A stretch of DNA of 64,000 nucleotides from Physcocola sp002396385. Its GTDB lineage: Bacteria > Bacteroidota > Bacteroidia > Bacteroidales > Paludibacteraceae. The notes under the pieces were generated by a model. It saw only the letters and a list, made by a program, of their open reading frames with translations. It had not been told where the DNA came from and made no database searches. The translations under genes and the position numbers were made by a program. This document shows, in pieces, positions 6,846-13,535 of this stretch (positions are counted from its first letter, which is position 1; the number at the start of each line of letters is the position of its first letter). Location: the NCBI GenBank assembly GCA_946535435.1, contig CAMNDM010000015.1:1-64000 (forward strand), in the 5' to 3' direction.

Positions 6846-8789
6846 TTAGTCTTTTAGGTAATAGGGCGTTGTGTATCCCGCGCCTTTCAGCGGCAGGCCT
6901 TCCGCCCATGCTATCGGACGGCTGAACAGTTCCTCCACCTGCCCGAGGGTCTGTCCCTCGCCTGCCTCGACGATAATCTCGTCGTGCACATGGAAGACCA
7001 CGTCAAGCCCCGCCTGCTCCGCCCTGAGCAGAACAACCCCGAGTATGTCTCGGGCGATAGCCTGCACCAGGTTCTCGGTCATCTTGCCACCATAGGTCTC
7101 CAGCCGCTCCCACTTCTTCGTGGTCTGGTTGGTTCCCGAGTAGGTGATGCGCTCTGCGGTCTCGCCGTACGCGTTTGTGAAGTCGGTGTACTGTGCGTCG
7201 GGGTAGCAGAGGTTGCGACCGCTCGGCAGGGTGACGCAGAGGTTCTTGTCGAGCATCCAGAGGCGGACGCCCCGGTTGATTTCTGTCGGCATTCCCGTGC
7301 TGATGGTGCGAACGGCCGCCCGTTCGATGTTCTGCCACAGGCGGACGATGCGCGGGTTGGCGTTGCGCCACTTGCGGACGGTGTCGCGCATGTCCTGGTC
7401 GGTCATGCCCATCTTCTCAGCGCCGAAAGCCGCCAGTGCCGAAACTCCGCCCCCGTAGCCGAGCGCCAGTGTGGCGATCTTGCCCTTCGCCCTCAGTTCG
7501 GAGTTCTGCCCGTGCTTCTCGACAGGCACCCCGAACATCTGCGATGCTGTGGCGCAGTAGATGTCCCCGTTCTTGCGGAACACGTCGAGCACCCACTCCT
7601 CGCCCGCCAGCCATGCGATGACCCTCGCCTCGATGGCAGAGAAGTCGCACACGTGGAAGGTCTTGCCGGGCGATGCCACGAAGGCGGTGCGGATCAGCTC
7701 GCTGAGCACCTGGGTAACTCCGGCATAACACATCGAGAACTCGTCGAGGTCTCCGGCTAGCACCAGCCGCCTTGCATCGTCGAGGTCGCTGAGGTGGTTC
7801 TGTGGCAGGTTCTGCACCTGCACCAGACGTCCCGCCCATCTTCCAGTGCGTGCCGCTCCGTAGTACTGCAGCAGTCCGTGTATGCGTCCGTCAGCGCATA
7901 CGCAGTCGAGCATGGCGCTGTACTTCTTCACGCTGGTCTTGCCCATCTCCTTGCGCAGCTGTAGCACCTTGTAGGCGGTGCTGTACCTGCCCACCTGCTT
8001 CTCGATGTCGTCGAACACCTTCTTGTTCAGGCTGTCGACAGGGCAGTGGGCCGCATCGGCCAGCCACTGCTTCAGCTGTGCGGGGCTGTTGGGGTTCTCC
8101 AAACCCGTCAGCTTCTGCGCCTCGGCAAACAGTTCCGCCGTGTACTCCTCCGCAAATCGGTCAGCGTTCTCCACCAGACGGCGCTCAATGAGCACGCCCC
8201 GGTCGTTGATGCGCTGGTCGGCGGCATAGAGCCGTTGCTCCCACCATGGCTGTGGCAGTTTGCCCACCACCTTCAGCACCGCCTGCTCCACCTCCACATC
8301 GCGCTTGTTGTAGGCCTTGAAGGTCTCCCACTCGTCGGGGTAGTCGGTTGGCAGGTTGCGTTCGCCCTTCCTGTTCGGCAGGCTGAACCGCTTGATGAGC
8401 GCCTTGCCCTCCTTCATCTTGCCCTGCTCCAGTCCGAGCGCCTCACCGCACTGTGCGAGGCTGAGCGGAAGTCCCATGCGGGCGGCAGCCACCATGGTGC
8501 ACCGCCATTGCTCAGGCGGTAGTGTAAGCCCCAGCCACCTGCCGATGCACACACGCTCGAACGTGGCGTTGTAGGCGGTCTTGGTGACCGACGGTTCGGT
8601 CAGTGCCTCCCGCACCTCAGTGGGCAGTTCCTCACCGCTGGCGAGGTCGACCACCTCCACCGTGCCACCATCTATGGCGTAGGCGAAGAGCAGGATGCGG
8701 AAATCGGGTGCCTCCGCGTACTTGTAGACACCACACCCGGCAAGGTCCACGCTGCTGTAGGTTTCTATGTCTATGGCTAATGTTTTCAT
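6846..8789 (-). CDS. Phage family A DNA polymerase
   Basis: A 647-residue replicative polymerase. The N-terminal 3'-5' exonuclease has D7-I-E9 and the YNKRD motif at 160-164. In the polymerase domain motif A is VCDFSAIEARV at residues 380-390, motif B is the GKIATLALGYGGG helix at about 436-448, and motif C is HVHDEIIVE near residue 600. The length is typical of phage PolA-type enzymes that lack the 5' nuclease. It follows the DUF2815 gene, a neighbourhood conserved in Firmicutes prophages. An intrinsic terminator lies directly before the start, so expression may depend on read-through. There is no strong ribosome-binding site. Confidence 0.92.
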   Translation of the reverse strand: MKTLAIDIETYSSVDLAGCGVYKYAEAPDFRILLFAYAIDGGTVEVVDLASGEELPTEVREALTEPSVTKTAYNATFERVCIGRWLGLTLPPEQWRCTMVAAARMGLPLSLAQCGEALGLEQGKMKEGKALIKRFSLPNRKGERNLPTDYPDEWETFKAYNKRDVEVEQAVLKVVGKLPQPWWEQRLYAADQRINDRGVLIERRLVENADRFAEEYTAELFAEAQKLTGLENPNSPAQLKQWLADAAHCPVDSLNKKVFDDIEKQVGRYSTAYKVLQLRKEMGKTSVKKYSAMLDCVCADGRIHGLLQYYGAARTGRWAGRLVQVQNLPQNHLSDLDDARRLVLAGDLDEFSMCYAGVTQVLSELIRTAFVASPGKTFHVCDFSAIEARVIAWLAGEEWVLDVFRKNGDIYCATASQMFGVPVEKHGQNSELRAKGKIATLALGYGGGVSALAAFGAEKMGMTDQDMRDTVRKWRNANPRIVRLWQNIERAAVRTISTGMPTEINRGVRLWMLDKNLCVTLPSGRNLCYPDAQYTDFTNAYGETAERITYSGTNQTTKKWERLETYGGKMTENLVQAIARDILGVVLLRAEQAGLDVVFHVHDEIIVEAGEGQTLGQVEELFSRPIAWAEGLPLKGAGYTTPYYLKD

Positions 8790-8800
8790 TTTGGGGTCTT

Positions 8801-8827
8801 AAAAATGCCCGAGGCGGTGCCCCGGGC
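8801..8827 (-). terminator. Intrinsic terminator between the DUF2815 gene and the polymerase gene
   Basis: On the minus strand GCCCGGGG and CCTCGGGC (8 bp with one G-U pair) enclose five bases, followed by ATTTTT. The stem spans 8807-8827. It is only 12 bases before the polymerase start and would reduce transcription of the downstream replication genes unless antitermination occurs. Confidence 0.6.
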
Positions 8828-8850
8828 TGGTTAGTACATCGGTTCATGCC

Positions 8851-9408
8851 TTATTCGAACTCCTCGTCGTCATCGCCGCCAACTCCATCGAAGTCGCTCT
8901 CGGCAGACACACGTCCGCCCAGGCGCTCGTCGTCCTTGAACTTCATGATGTTGTTAAGGCCGCAGGCGATGCCCTTGTTGCCGTTCACGTCGTAGGCGTA
9001 GAAGGTGACAGACACGTAGGCCCACATGCCGCTGTAAACCTCCTCCTCGTCGGTGATAGCCTGCTTGTTCTTGTCCACCACGCCCGGCTTGGTGTTGCAC
9101 TTGGCATTCACGAACAGGTGGTCGGCGTACACGTCGTCGTCCTTCTCGTCACCGTCACGCAGTGGCAGGTCGAGCTTCTTAGGCTCCTTGCCGCTCCACT
9201 TGCTGACGATGCCCGCCTTCTTGGCAGCCTCGATGGCGTCCTCGAGGGCCTTGATGGTCTTCTTCTCCTTCTTAGGGATGAGGACGTTCGTCATGTACTT
9301 GCCATCGCCACCGCCTTCCGGTGTGTACTTCTCGAAGAGGTGGGTGTAACTGAGTCGGCATGGGCCGAAGATGACCTTGGTCTGGTCTTTGATAATTGGA
9401 TCCATCAT
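8851..9408 (-). CDS. DUF2815 family phage protein (probable ssDNA-binding protein)
   Basis: A 185-residue protein with the family pattern: IFGPCRLSYTHLFEKY near the N-terminus, then YMTNVLIPKKEKKTI and, later, SGMWAYVSVTFYAYDVNGNKGIACGLNN as a set of beta strands. The end is a strongly acidic tail (DGVGGDDDEEFE), as in single-stranded-DNA-binding proteins that recruit partners. DUF2815 proteins sit next to DUF2800 and phage PolA genes in prophages, the order seen here. Start is ATGATG at 9408 or 9405; there is no strong ribosome-binding site. The ssDNA-binding role is inferred from the fold type, tail and context. Confidence 0.8.
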   Translation of the reverse strand: MMDPIIKDQTKVIFGPCRLSYTHLFEKYTPEGGGDGKYMTNVLIPKKEKKTIKALEDAIEAAKKAGIVSKWSGKEPKKLDLPLRDGDEKDDDVYADHLFVNAKCNTKPGVVDKNKQAITDEEEVYSGMWAYVSVTFYAYDVNGNKGIACGLNNIMKFKDDERLGGRVSAESDFDGVGGDDDEEFE

Positions 9409-9420
9409 AATGATTAGTAT

Positions 9421-10587
9421 TTAGTTATTAATTGATTCAAAATCGCTTTCCGCTGAGTTGCTGTTCAGCGGTGGTCGCTTGTCGCTCTCAGGCACGAGGG
9501 CGGGCTTGCCCTGTGGCTTCACCAGGATGCCGTCGAGCAGGGTGGCGAGATTCTTCTTGCCAACGATGCCCTCGAGGTCGGTGATGCCCTTCAGGGCTCT
9601 CGGCTTGTAGAGGTTGTCGGCATCGAAGCCCTCGGCGGTAAGCTTGGAAGCCGCCGCTTCCTCGTCGATGATCTTGCGGATGCTCCGTCCCTCCACCAGT
9701 TTGTAGCCGGGGAACTTGTCGCCCTTCAGCGCCCTGTCGAGCGCATATTCGCCAACCGCCTCCGCCCATTTCTTGATGTCGGACAGTTTAGGCAACAGCC
9801 GTGCGATGTCGTCGTTGGTCATGAGCTCCGCGGTCGTTCCGCTTTCCTGGAGTGCGTCGAAGTCTTCCGTGCACCGTTTGGCCAATGCCTTGCACTGGCA
9901 TTTGACCTTGCAGAACTGGCACCAGTCGCCTGCCACCTGCTCGCCCTCGCCCTTGATGGCCTTCTTGGCGGTCGGCGTCAGCACGTGGCCCGCCCAGTAG
10001 AGTAGTTGGTCTATTTCGAGCTCGTATTCGCTGAGGTTGCCGATGCGTGGCTGTATGATGGTCATGCGGACACGCTCGATGCGGTATTCGTCGCTGAACC
10101 GCTCGTAGGCGCCCAGTGCGTAGATCATCATCTGGCTGTTGGCGATGGCGCTGACCTCGACACCCTTGCCGTACTTGAAATCGCAGATTTCCAGCGTGCC
10201 GTCCGCCACGATGATGGCGTCGCCTGTTCCGAAGCCTTCTGGTATGTACTTGCTGAAGTCGAGCCGCTGTTCCACCATCAGCACCGCATCGGGTGTGGAC
10301 TTCTTGGCTTCCTCGAACTTGCCGAGCACGATGCCGGTGTAGGTCTCCACGTGTCCAGGCATCTCGTCGGTGAAGTAGTCCTGCAGTTCCTCGATTTCGA
10401 TGTCCTCGCCCTTGGTGCCGATGCCGAGGTTCTCCTTTAGCGCCTTGGCGCAGTAGGCGTGTGCGAGGCTTCCCTCACGGGCGTAGTCCGAACCGCTGTC
10501 GGGCACGTCCTTCTCGAGCAGTGCCGAGGGTGTGCAGTGCAGCCACCTGTGGCTGCCGCTTGCGCTGAGTATTGCGTGCTGTGCCAT
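9421..10587 (-). CDS. DUF2800 family phage nuclease (Cas4/RecB-like, Fe-S)
   Basis: A 388-residue protein. PD-(D/E)xK nuclease features: LAHAYC at 41-46 (His motif), GTGDAI at 120-125 and EICDFKYGKG at 133-142. An iron-sulfur cluster is likely: C18 plus C223, C226, C230/C232 in the WCQFCKVKCQC stretch, the one-plus-three arrangement of AddB and Cas4. I chose MAQH at 10587 (AAGGAGG upstream; overlapping the previous stop as TAATG) rather than the longer frame to 10860. It likely trims DNA ends for phage replication or recombination together with the neighbouring ssDNA-binding protein. Confidence 0.85.
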   Translation of the reverse strand: MAQHAILSASGSHRWLHCTPSALLEKDVPDSGSDYAREGSLAHAYCAKALKENLGIGTKGEDIEIEELQDYFTDEMPGHVETYTGIVLGKFEEAKKSTPDAVLMVEQRLDFSKYIPEGFGTGDAIIVADGTLEICDFKYGKGVEVSAIANSQMMIYALGAYERFSDEYRIERVRMTIIQPRIGNLSEYELEIDQLLYWAGHVLTPTAKKAIKGEGEQVAGDWCQFCKVKCQCKALAKRCTEDFDALQESGTTAELMTNDDIARLLPKLSDIKKWAEAVGEYALDRALKGDKFPGYKLVEGRSIRKIIDEEAAASKLTAEGFDADNLYKPRALKGITDLEGIVGKKNLATLLDGILVKPQGKPALVPESDKRPPLNSNSAESDFESINN

Positions 10588-11102
10588 TACTCGCCCTCCT
10601 TGTTTAGAACGGCACTGGGACCTACCACGAAGTTGCCGTCCTCGCCCAGAATGGTGTGCTCCACGTCGTGGATGAAGGTGGCGCGCTGGTCGGCAGTCAG
10701 CGAGCTTGGCTTCTGGTCGGGAGCACCGCACTGTCCTGCCAGGTACTTGAACCAGTTGGTCAGAGCCTTGTGGTACTTCTTGTAGCCCTCGCTGTCGGTG
10801 TTGTCCTTCCAGCCCTCGCCCTCGAACTTGTCGCGGGTGCTGTTCATGGCCTTGCGGCATTCCTCACTGCCGGGCAGTGCTGGTGCCTTTGGCGCTTCGG
10901 TCTTGGCGGCGGGTTCTGCCTGTTCGGTCTGTTCTGCTTTGGCGGGTTCCTGTGCCTTCTGCTTCACTGCCTGCTGTATCTCCGTGGCGGTCACCGTCAT
11001 CGGTCCGCCGGGGCAGTGGTTAGGCAGTAGGGCGAACAGCCCCCGCAGTGTGTCGAGCAACTCTTTGGATGCCCCGATTTCTACTTTTACGTTTAGCTCC
11101 AT
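10587..11102 (-). CDS. Prophage protein with Ala/Glu/Pro-rich linker
   Basis: A 171-residue protein with a short folded N-terminus (MELNVKVEIGASKELLDTLR), a low-complexity linker rich in A, E, K, P and Q at about residues 45-75, and a C-terminal domain with KFEGEGWKDNTDSEGYKKYH and QRATFIHDVEHTILGEDGNF. Cytoplasmic. Its start lies 83 bases inside the preceding reading frame, an unusually long overlap. The stop overlaps the DUF2800 start. Not recognised; two domains on a linker suggest an adaptor for the nuclease or ssDNA-binding protein, which is inference. Confidence 0.6.
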   Translation of the reverse strand: MELNVKVEIGASKELLDTLRGLFALLPNHCPGGPMTVTATEIQQAVKQKAQEPAKAEQTEQAEPAAKTEAPKAPALPGSEECRKAMNSTRDKFEGEGWKDNTDSEGYKKYHKALTNWFKYLAGQCGAPDQKPSSLTADQRATFIHDVEHTILGEDGNFVVGPSAVLNKEGE

Positions 11103-11295
11103 ACTTATATGTTTTTTTGTTAATTACTCCGTTTCGGGTGAGGATCTTGACGAGCCACGGGCGGCTGTAGCCGGTCCGCTGTTCCAGTTCCTCCCACATG
11201 GCCATTCGGCTTCCGCCTTCCTGGTTTAGTTCCTTGTAGAGGCTTACGATGTCCTTATGTCGCTGCTCCCTCTCTTCTTGTTTTTTGGTCTTCAT
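11020..11295 (-). CDS. Small basic protein with a helix-turn-helix-like segment
   Basis: A 91-residue basic protein. MWEELEQRTGYSRPWLVKIL (about residues 33-52) reads as a helix-turn-helix. The last 25 or so residues overlap the start of the next gene and are rich in Arg and Ala, so the functional part may end near residue 70. The start is 41 bases inside the upstream reading frame's end. A small DNA-binding regulator is possible. Confidence 0.5.
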   Translation of the reverse strand: MKTKKQEEREQRHKDIVSLYKELNQEGGSRMAMWEELEQRTGYSRPWLVKILTRNGVINKKTYKYGAKRKSRNRGIQRVARHTAGAVRPTA

Positions 11296-11536
11296 ACTCT
11301 CTGATGCGTTCTTGGTTGATAAACTCCTGCACTGCTTCGAGGTCCTCCAGCTTGCCGGAGCCTGTGTCCAGGTTCACGATGGCGAAGCAGGCGCGCTCGA
11401 GTATGCGTTGCATGGCGCCGAACTGTTTAAGGGCCTTGTCGTGGTCGTCCGGAAGGGGATGGACCAGCTCGTGGCACCTCCGGTCAATCTCGCTGACGAT
11501 GTTGCCCAGTGCGGCGCGGTATCTGATGTCTTCCAT
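11255..11536 (-). CDS. Small prophage protein of unknown function
   Basis: A 93-residue charged, mostly helical protein with one central DDHDKALKQFGAMQRILERA helix and a C-terminal acidic/basic tail. It starts four bases after the stop of the helix-turn-helix gene and overlaps the next gene by 41 bases. Not recognised. Confidence 0.5.
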   Translation of the reverse strand: MEDIRYRAALGNIVSEIDRRCHELVHPLPDDHDKALKQFGAMQRILERACFAIVNLDTGSGKLEDLEAVQEFINQERIREYEDQKTRREGAAT

Positions 11537-11540
11537 GGCG

Positions 11541-11870
11541 TTAGTCGTTTAGATGGTTGATAATGTGTTGGGCGGTTTCCCTGCCGACGTCTTCCTGTGT
11601 CTGCCGTCTCCGTCCTTCAAGGTATCGGTACAGGCTCTCCGTGTCCACGTAGATGCCCTTGCCTCCGAGGTCGGCCACCCCGATTACTTTCTTTGTGATG
11701 AGGTTCCGTATCTGGTAGCCGTTCCTCAGCCCGAGCTGTTTCGCCGCTCCGTTGACGGTCATCCACTTCGATGGCGGTTTAGGCGGTGCCGCCGCTTTCT
11801 CCAGCTTCAGCAGAAGCCTCTCGATGTTGTCGAGCCGCTGGAGGATGTTTTGAATGTCTTGCTCTATCAT
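11541..11870 (-). CDS. Excisionase-like helix-turn-helix protein
   Basis: A 109-residue protein. The N-terminal 30 residues form a coiled coil (NILQRLDNIERLLLKLEKAA), followed by a Pro-rich hinge and a winged-helix segment: WMTVNGAAKQLGLRNGYQIR, then a beta wing GVADLGGKGIYVDTESLYRY. This layout matches MerR/excisionase-type helix-turn-helix proteins and the small coiled-coil DNA-binding proteins of Bacteroidetes mobile elements. It is the first protein gene after the structured RNA region (11,871-12,655) and may regulate the early operon or assist excision or replication. Confidence 0.65.
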   Translation of the reverse strand: MIEQDIQNILQRLDNIERLLLKLEKAAAPPKPPSKWMTVNGAAKQLGLRNGYQIRNLITKKVIGVADLGGKGIYVDTESLYRYLEGRRRQTQEDVGRETAQHIINHLND

Positions 11871-11890
11871 AAGCTTGTCGTCTTAGTTGT

Positions 11891-11962
11891 TGGTGGGCGT
11901 CTGCGGAGTCGAACCGCTTTCAGTTGACCAAATCTTACCTGCGCCCGTGCGCTCTTCCGCCC
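11891..11962 (-). ncRNA. tRNA-like element A (72 nt) with encoded CCA
   Basis: Read on the minus strand: 5-bp acceptor GGGCG/CGCCC plus a tandem G-A mismatch, a short GCGC-ACGG-GCGC arm in the D position, 23 bases in the place of anticodon arm and variable loop, and a T arm GCGG/CCGC with the loop TTCGACT that fits the T-loop consensus. It ends in A plus CCA (11891-11894). The total size fits a tRNA, but I cannot form a proper anticodon stem and the D loop is too short. From CAACTGAAAGCGGTTCGA to the 3' end it closely matches element C. Probably transcribed with the early operon. Confidence 0.4.
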
Positions 11963-11967
11963 TTGTT

Positions 11968-11990
11968 GCCCCGCCTACCCGAAGCGGGGC
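11968..11990 (-). ncRNA. 7-bp GC hairpin before tRNA-like element A
   Basis: GCCCCGC and GCGGGGC enclose nine bases, just upstream (minus sense) of element A. It occupies the same relative place as the GNRA hairpins before elements B and C but lacks their flanks and tetraloop. Confidence 0.35.
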
Positions 11991-12024
11991 TCAGTAAAAT
12001 CAGCATTAAAAACACTCTGAAGGA

Positions 12025-12034
12025 CCCTCGCGGG
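12025..12034 (-). ncRNA. Short CCC-GCGA-GGG hairpin
   Basis: On the minus strand a 3-bp stem is capped by the GNRA loop GCGA. Too short to stand alone, but it is one of four places in this gene-free stretch with the same loop in a GC stem. Confidence 0.3.
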
Positions 12035-12054
12035 CTGGAATACAATCAAGTAGC

Positions 12055-12172
12055 GGGCAGGTGGGGAATCGAACCCCGTGGAAGCGGTGTGCGATCCTAG
12101 TAACAGAGCCTCCGAGCATTTAATCCTGACTCTGTCCGACACACCGAGGCAGAACCTTCTGCCTACCTGCCC
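12055..12172 (-). ncRNA. tRNA-like element B (118 nt) with extended anticodon-position arm
   Basis: On the minus strand a perfect 7-bp acceptor GGGCAGG/CCTGCCC is followed by TA (positions 8-9 of a tRNA), a D-type arm GGCAG-AAGGTT-CTGCC, one base, then a long arm instead of a 17-base anticodon arm. That arm has an outer 7-bp stem CGGTGTG/CACACCG and an inner 6-bp stem ACAGAG/CTCTGT. A T arm GGGG/CCCC with the loop TTCGATT follows. All tRNA parts except a normal anticodon arm are present. The 3' flank is GCTA, so CCA is not encoded. Confidence 0.45.
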
Positions 12173-12178
12173 GATTTC

Positions 12179-12208
12179 GCGCTTGCACCGCTCACGCGGT
12201 TTGGGCGC
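12179..12208 (-). ncRNA. GNRA hairpin H1 before element B
   Basis: A 30-base unit. On the minus strand it reads GCGCCCAA, then a 5-bp stem ACCGC/GCGGT capped by GTGA, then GCAAGCGC. The outer GCGC/GCGC can pair around an internal loop. It lies six bases before the 5' end of element B. See H2 for the matching copy. Confidence 0.5.
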
Positions 12209-12232
12209 TTCCTATCATTTTACTACTACCTA

Positions 12233-12384
12233 TGGCGGGGGTCTGCGGATTCGAACCGCTTTCAGTTGGCCAGAGCACCGGATTACGGTTACCGGGTTAA
12301 TATGAGTTGTTAGACTGCGAGACGTTAGGAATGCCCGGCATTGCCTTCTCTCCGATGTCCCCACCCCGTTGGTGGCTTCCCCCC
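12233..12384 (-). ncRNA. tRNA-like element C (152 nt) with encoded CCA and large insert
   Basis: On the minus strand: acceptor GGGGG/CCCCC followed by a G-A mismatch pair as in element A, a D-type arm CCACC-AACGG-GGTGG, about 100 bases of insert, then T arm GCGG/CCGC with loop TTCGAAT, and a 3' end G plus CCA (12233-12236). The insert contains a strong hairpin in which AATGC and GCATT enclose CGG, extended by AGG/CCT and GAGA/TCTC, and CCGGG/CCCGG and ACCG/CGGT pairings. The last 35 or so bases are nearly identical to element A. Confidence 0.42.
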
Positions 12385-12389
12385 ATTTC

Positions 12390-12419
12390 GCGCTTGCGCC
12401 CCTCGCGGGGCTTGGGCGC
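12390..12419 (-). ncRNA. GNRA hairpin H2 before element C
   Basis: Same 30-base unit as H1: identical 8-base flanks on both sides, with the 5-bp stem changed to GCCCC/GGGGC and the loop to GCGA. Two of the five stem pairs differ by changes on both strands that keep pairing, and both loops fit GNRA. It lies five bases before the 5' end of element C. Confidence 0.5.
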
Positions 12420-12496
12420 TGCTTCCAATTGTTAAATCTTAAACTTAAACTGTCTGCTTAACCTCGCCCTCCTCTCTCGGCAGGGCGGGCTTTGCG

Positions 12497-12508
12497 GCCC
12501 TCGCGGGC
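12497..12508 (-). ncRNA. GNRA hairpin H3
   Basis: On the minus strand GCCC-GCGA-GGGC, with a C-C mismatch and further GC pairs outside and the GCAAAGC flank partly like that of H1 and H2. It lies between elements C and D. Confidence 0.35.
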
Positions 12509-12554
12509 GGCTCGGCCTTAAAACACATGACAATGAAAAAATCTTCGTTGCTGT

Positions 12555-12649
12555 GCCCGGGCGGGGATTCGAACCCCCTGTCATTACACAAATACATCTA
12601 AATGGCTCCTTTCCTAGGCTTTTCCGCCCCGTGGTGGCTTTTCCCGGGC
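12555..12649 (-). ncRNA. tRNA-like element D (95 nt)
   Basis: On the minus strand a perfect 7-bp acceptor GCCCGGG/CCCGGGC, a D-type arm GCC-ACCACGG-GGC, about 45 central bases in which I find only CATT/AATG, and a T arm GGGG/CCCC with loop TTCGAAT. The length is that of a long-variable-arm tRNA (Leu, Ser type) but no anticodon stem can be drawn. The 3' flank is ACAG. Either a decayed tRNA or a tRNA-shaped RNA. Confidence 0.42.
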
Positions 12650-12655
12650 TTTCCC

Positions 12656-12823
12656 TTATTCCGCCTCTCCCTCGTCCAGCCTTATGTGGCTGGCGTCGGG
12701 TGCGGATGTTCCGTTGTCGAGGTGTTTGGCCACCTCCTCGATGTATGCCTTATTGTAGTTGTCGGCAGCGTCCCAGTAGCCGTCGTCGAACCACGTCTCC
12801 GAGTTGAGTGCGTTCTGCTCCAT
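12656..12823 (-). CDS. 55-residue acidic prophage protein
   Basis: The ATG at 12823 is preceded by GGGAGGA on the minus strand and follows the previous stop by three bases. The protein begins MEQNALNSETWFDDGYWDAA and continues with DNYNKAYIEEVAKHLDNG; it is acidic and soluble, with two Trp near the start. Stop at 12656-12658, six bases before tRNA-like element D. Coding is supported by the ribosome-binding site, tight spacing and sensible composition. Function unknown. Confidence 0.6.
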   Translation of the reverse strand: MEQNALNSETWFDDGYWDAADNYNKAYIEEVAKHLDNGTSAPDASHIRLDEGEAE

Positions 12824-12826
12824 GAC

Positions 12827-13228
12827 TCAGTCCTCCCTCAGGTGTTCGATTATGTAATTGCGGTCATAATTATCGAGGTCCAGACCATTACTAATGCAGT
12901 AGACTATATAGTCGCGTTGTCCGAGGAGCTTTTTCGCCATCCCTCGTAGGCCGTCGTCATCATAGTCGTGAGCCTTCCGGGCGAGATCCTCGCCGGTCTG
13001 TTTGTCATATTCGAGAATATCGTTCCTGCTAGTCTTGTAGTGGGACACACCGGCCGATAGGTCGAAGATCAGCTTTCGGGTGAGGTCGTGGTCTTTTGGG
13101 TCACACAGGACAGCCTTGCAGAAGGCGTCCTTGCCCATTTTGCAATTCATGTATACCTCGTTGAAGGCGTCGAACTCTTCAGCAGCCACCTGGTGGCCGA
13201 TGCGTGCTTCAAATTCTTCTTGTGTCAT
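12827..13228 (-). CDS. Prophage protein of unknown function
   Basis: A 133-residue acidic soluble protein. The start MTQEEFEARIGHQVAAEEFD is followed by AFNEVYMNCKMGKDAFCKAV; the rest is charged and helical, with NGLDLDNYDRNYIIEHL at the end. I have the impression of a family common in Bacteroidales mobile elements but cannot name it. Second gene of the early operon, 28 bases after the first. Confidence 0.6.
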   Translation of the reverse strand: MTQEEFEARIGHQVAAEEFDAFNEVYMNCKMGKDAFCKAVLCDPKDHDLTRKLIFDLSAGVSHYKTSRNDILEYDKQTGEDLARKAHDYDDDGLRGMAKKLLGQRDYIVYCISNGLDLDNYDRNYIIEHLRED

Positions 13229-13256
13229 AATGCTATAGTGTTAGTGGGTTAGATAC

Positions 13257-13451
13257 TTAGATGTTGTTTATAAATACGGCGCCTTCGAACAGGGCGTCAC
13301 CGAGGTAGAGCGCACAACCGCAGAGCCAGTGGCGTGAGAACTTCTTCTCGAAATGGCGGAGGGCTTCGCCTTCCGATTTGGCGGTTGTATACCAGTAATC
13401 TGTGCGTCCGTTCTTGAACGACTTCACCAGTGTGTACGTGTAAGTGTCCAT
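13257..13451 (-). CDS. First small gene of the prophage early operon
   Basis: A 64-residue protein with a beta-rich N-terminal half (YTYTLVKSFKNGRTDYWYTT) and SEGEALRHFEKKFSRHWLCG in the middle. Its start is about 80 bases after the transcription start predicted for the minus promoter at 13536-13568. First gene of the early operon, so perhaps a Cro- or anti-defence-type early product, but no motif proves it. Confidence 0.55.
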   Translation of the reverse strand: MDTYTYTLVKSFKNGRTDYWYTTAKSEGEALRHFEKKFSRHWLCGCALYLGDALFEGAVFINNI

Positions 13452-13456
13452 AATGC

Positions 13457-13487
13457 TTTGGTGTTTAATTAATTATTAGTACCTTTG
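13457..13487 (+). promoter_or_regulatory. Repressor promoter (TTTG-N19-TACCTTTG)
   Basis: TTTG at 13457-13460, 19 bases, TACCTTTG at 13480-13487, an excellent fit to the Bacteroidetes primary-sigma promoter. Transcription would start near 13,494 and run through both operators before the repressor ATG at 13613. Bound repressor could therefore block its own transcript. Confidence 0.65.
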
Positions 13488-13535
13488 CAGTTCTTGAAAC
13501 TTGTTTTGTAACTTGTTTCGTAACTGATTACAACG

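Larger units (their letters stand above)
11871..12655 (-). other. 785-base gene-free structured RNA region of the prophage
   Basis: No convincing protein frame is present on either strand. The stretch lies inside the minus-strand early operon and contains the four tRNA-like elements and the hairpins listed separately. GNRA loops and T-loop consensus appear only when read on the minus strand, the direction of transcription of the neighbouring genes. There is also an AT-rich gap at about 12,425-12,465. Confidence 0.6.

Noticed and set aside
12078..12305. Plus-strand 75-codon frame in the structured RNA region
   Set aside because: No ribosome-binding site, runs against the operon and through the tRNA-like elements.
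11891..12649. Ordinary tRNA genes
   Set aside because: T arms and acceptors are convincing, but I could not draw a normal anticodon arm for any of the four, so I list them as tRNA-like RNAs without an amino acid.
13497..13530. Tandem 12-base repeat AACTTGTTTTGT / AACTTGTTTCGT as a third operator
   Set aside because: It is a direct repeat without the ACCGAA/TTCGGT half-sites; it may only be part of the leader of the opposing transcripts.
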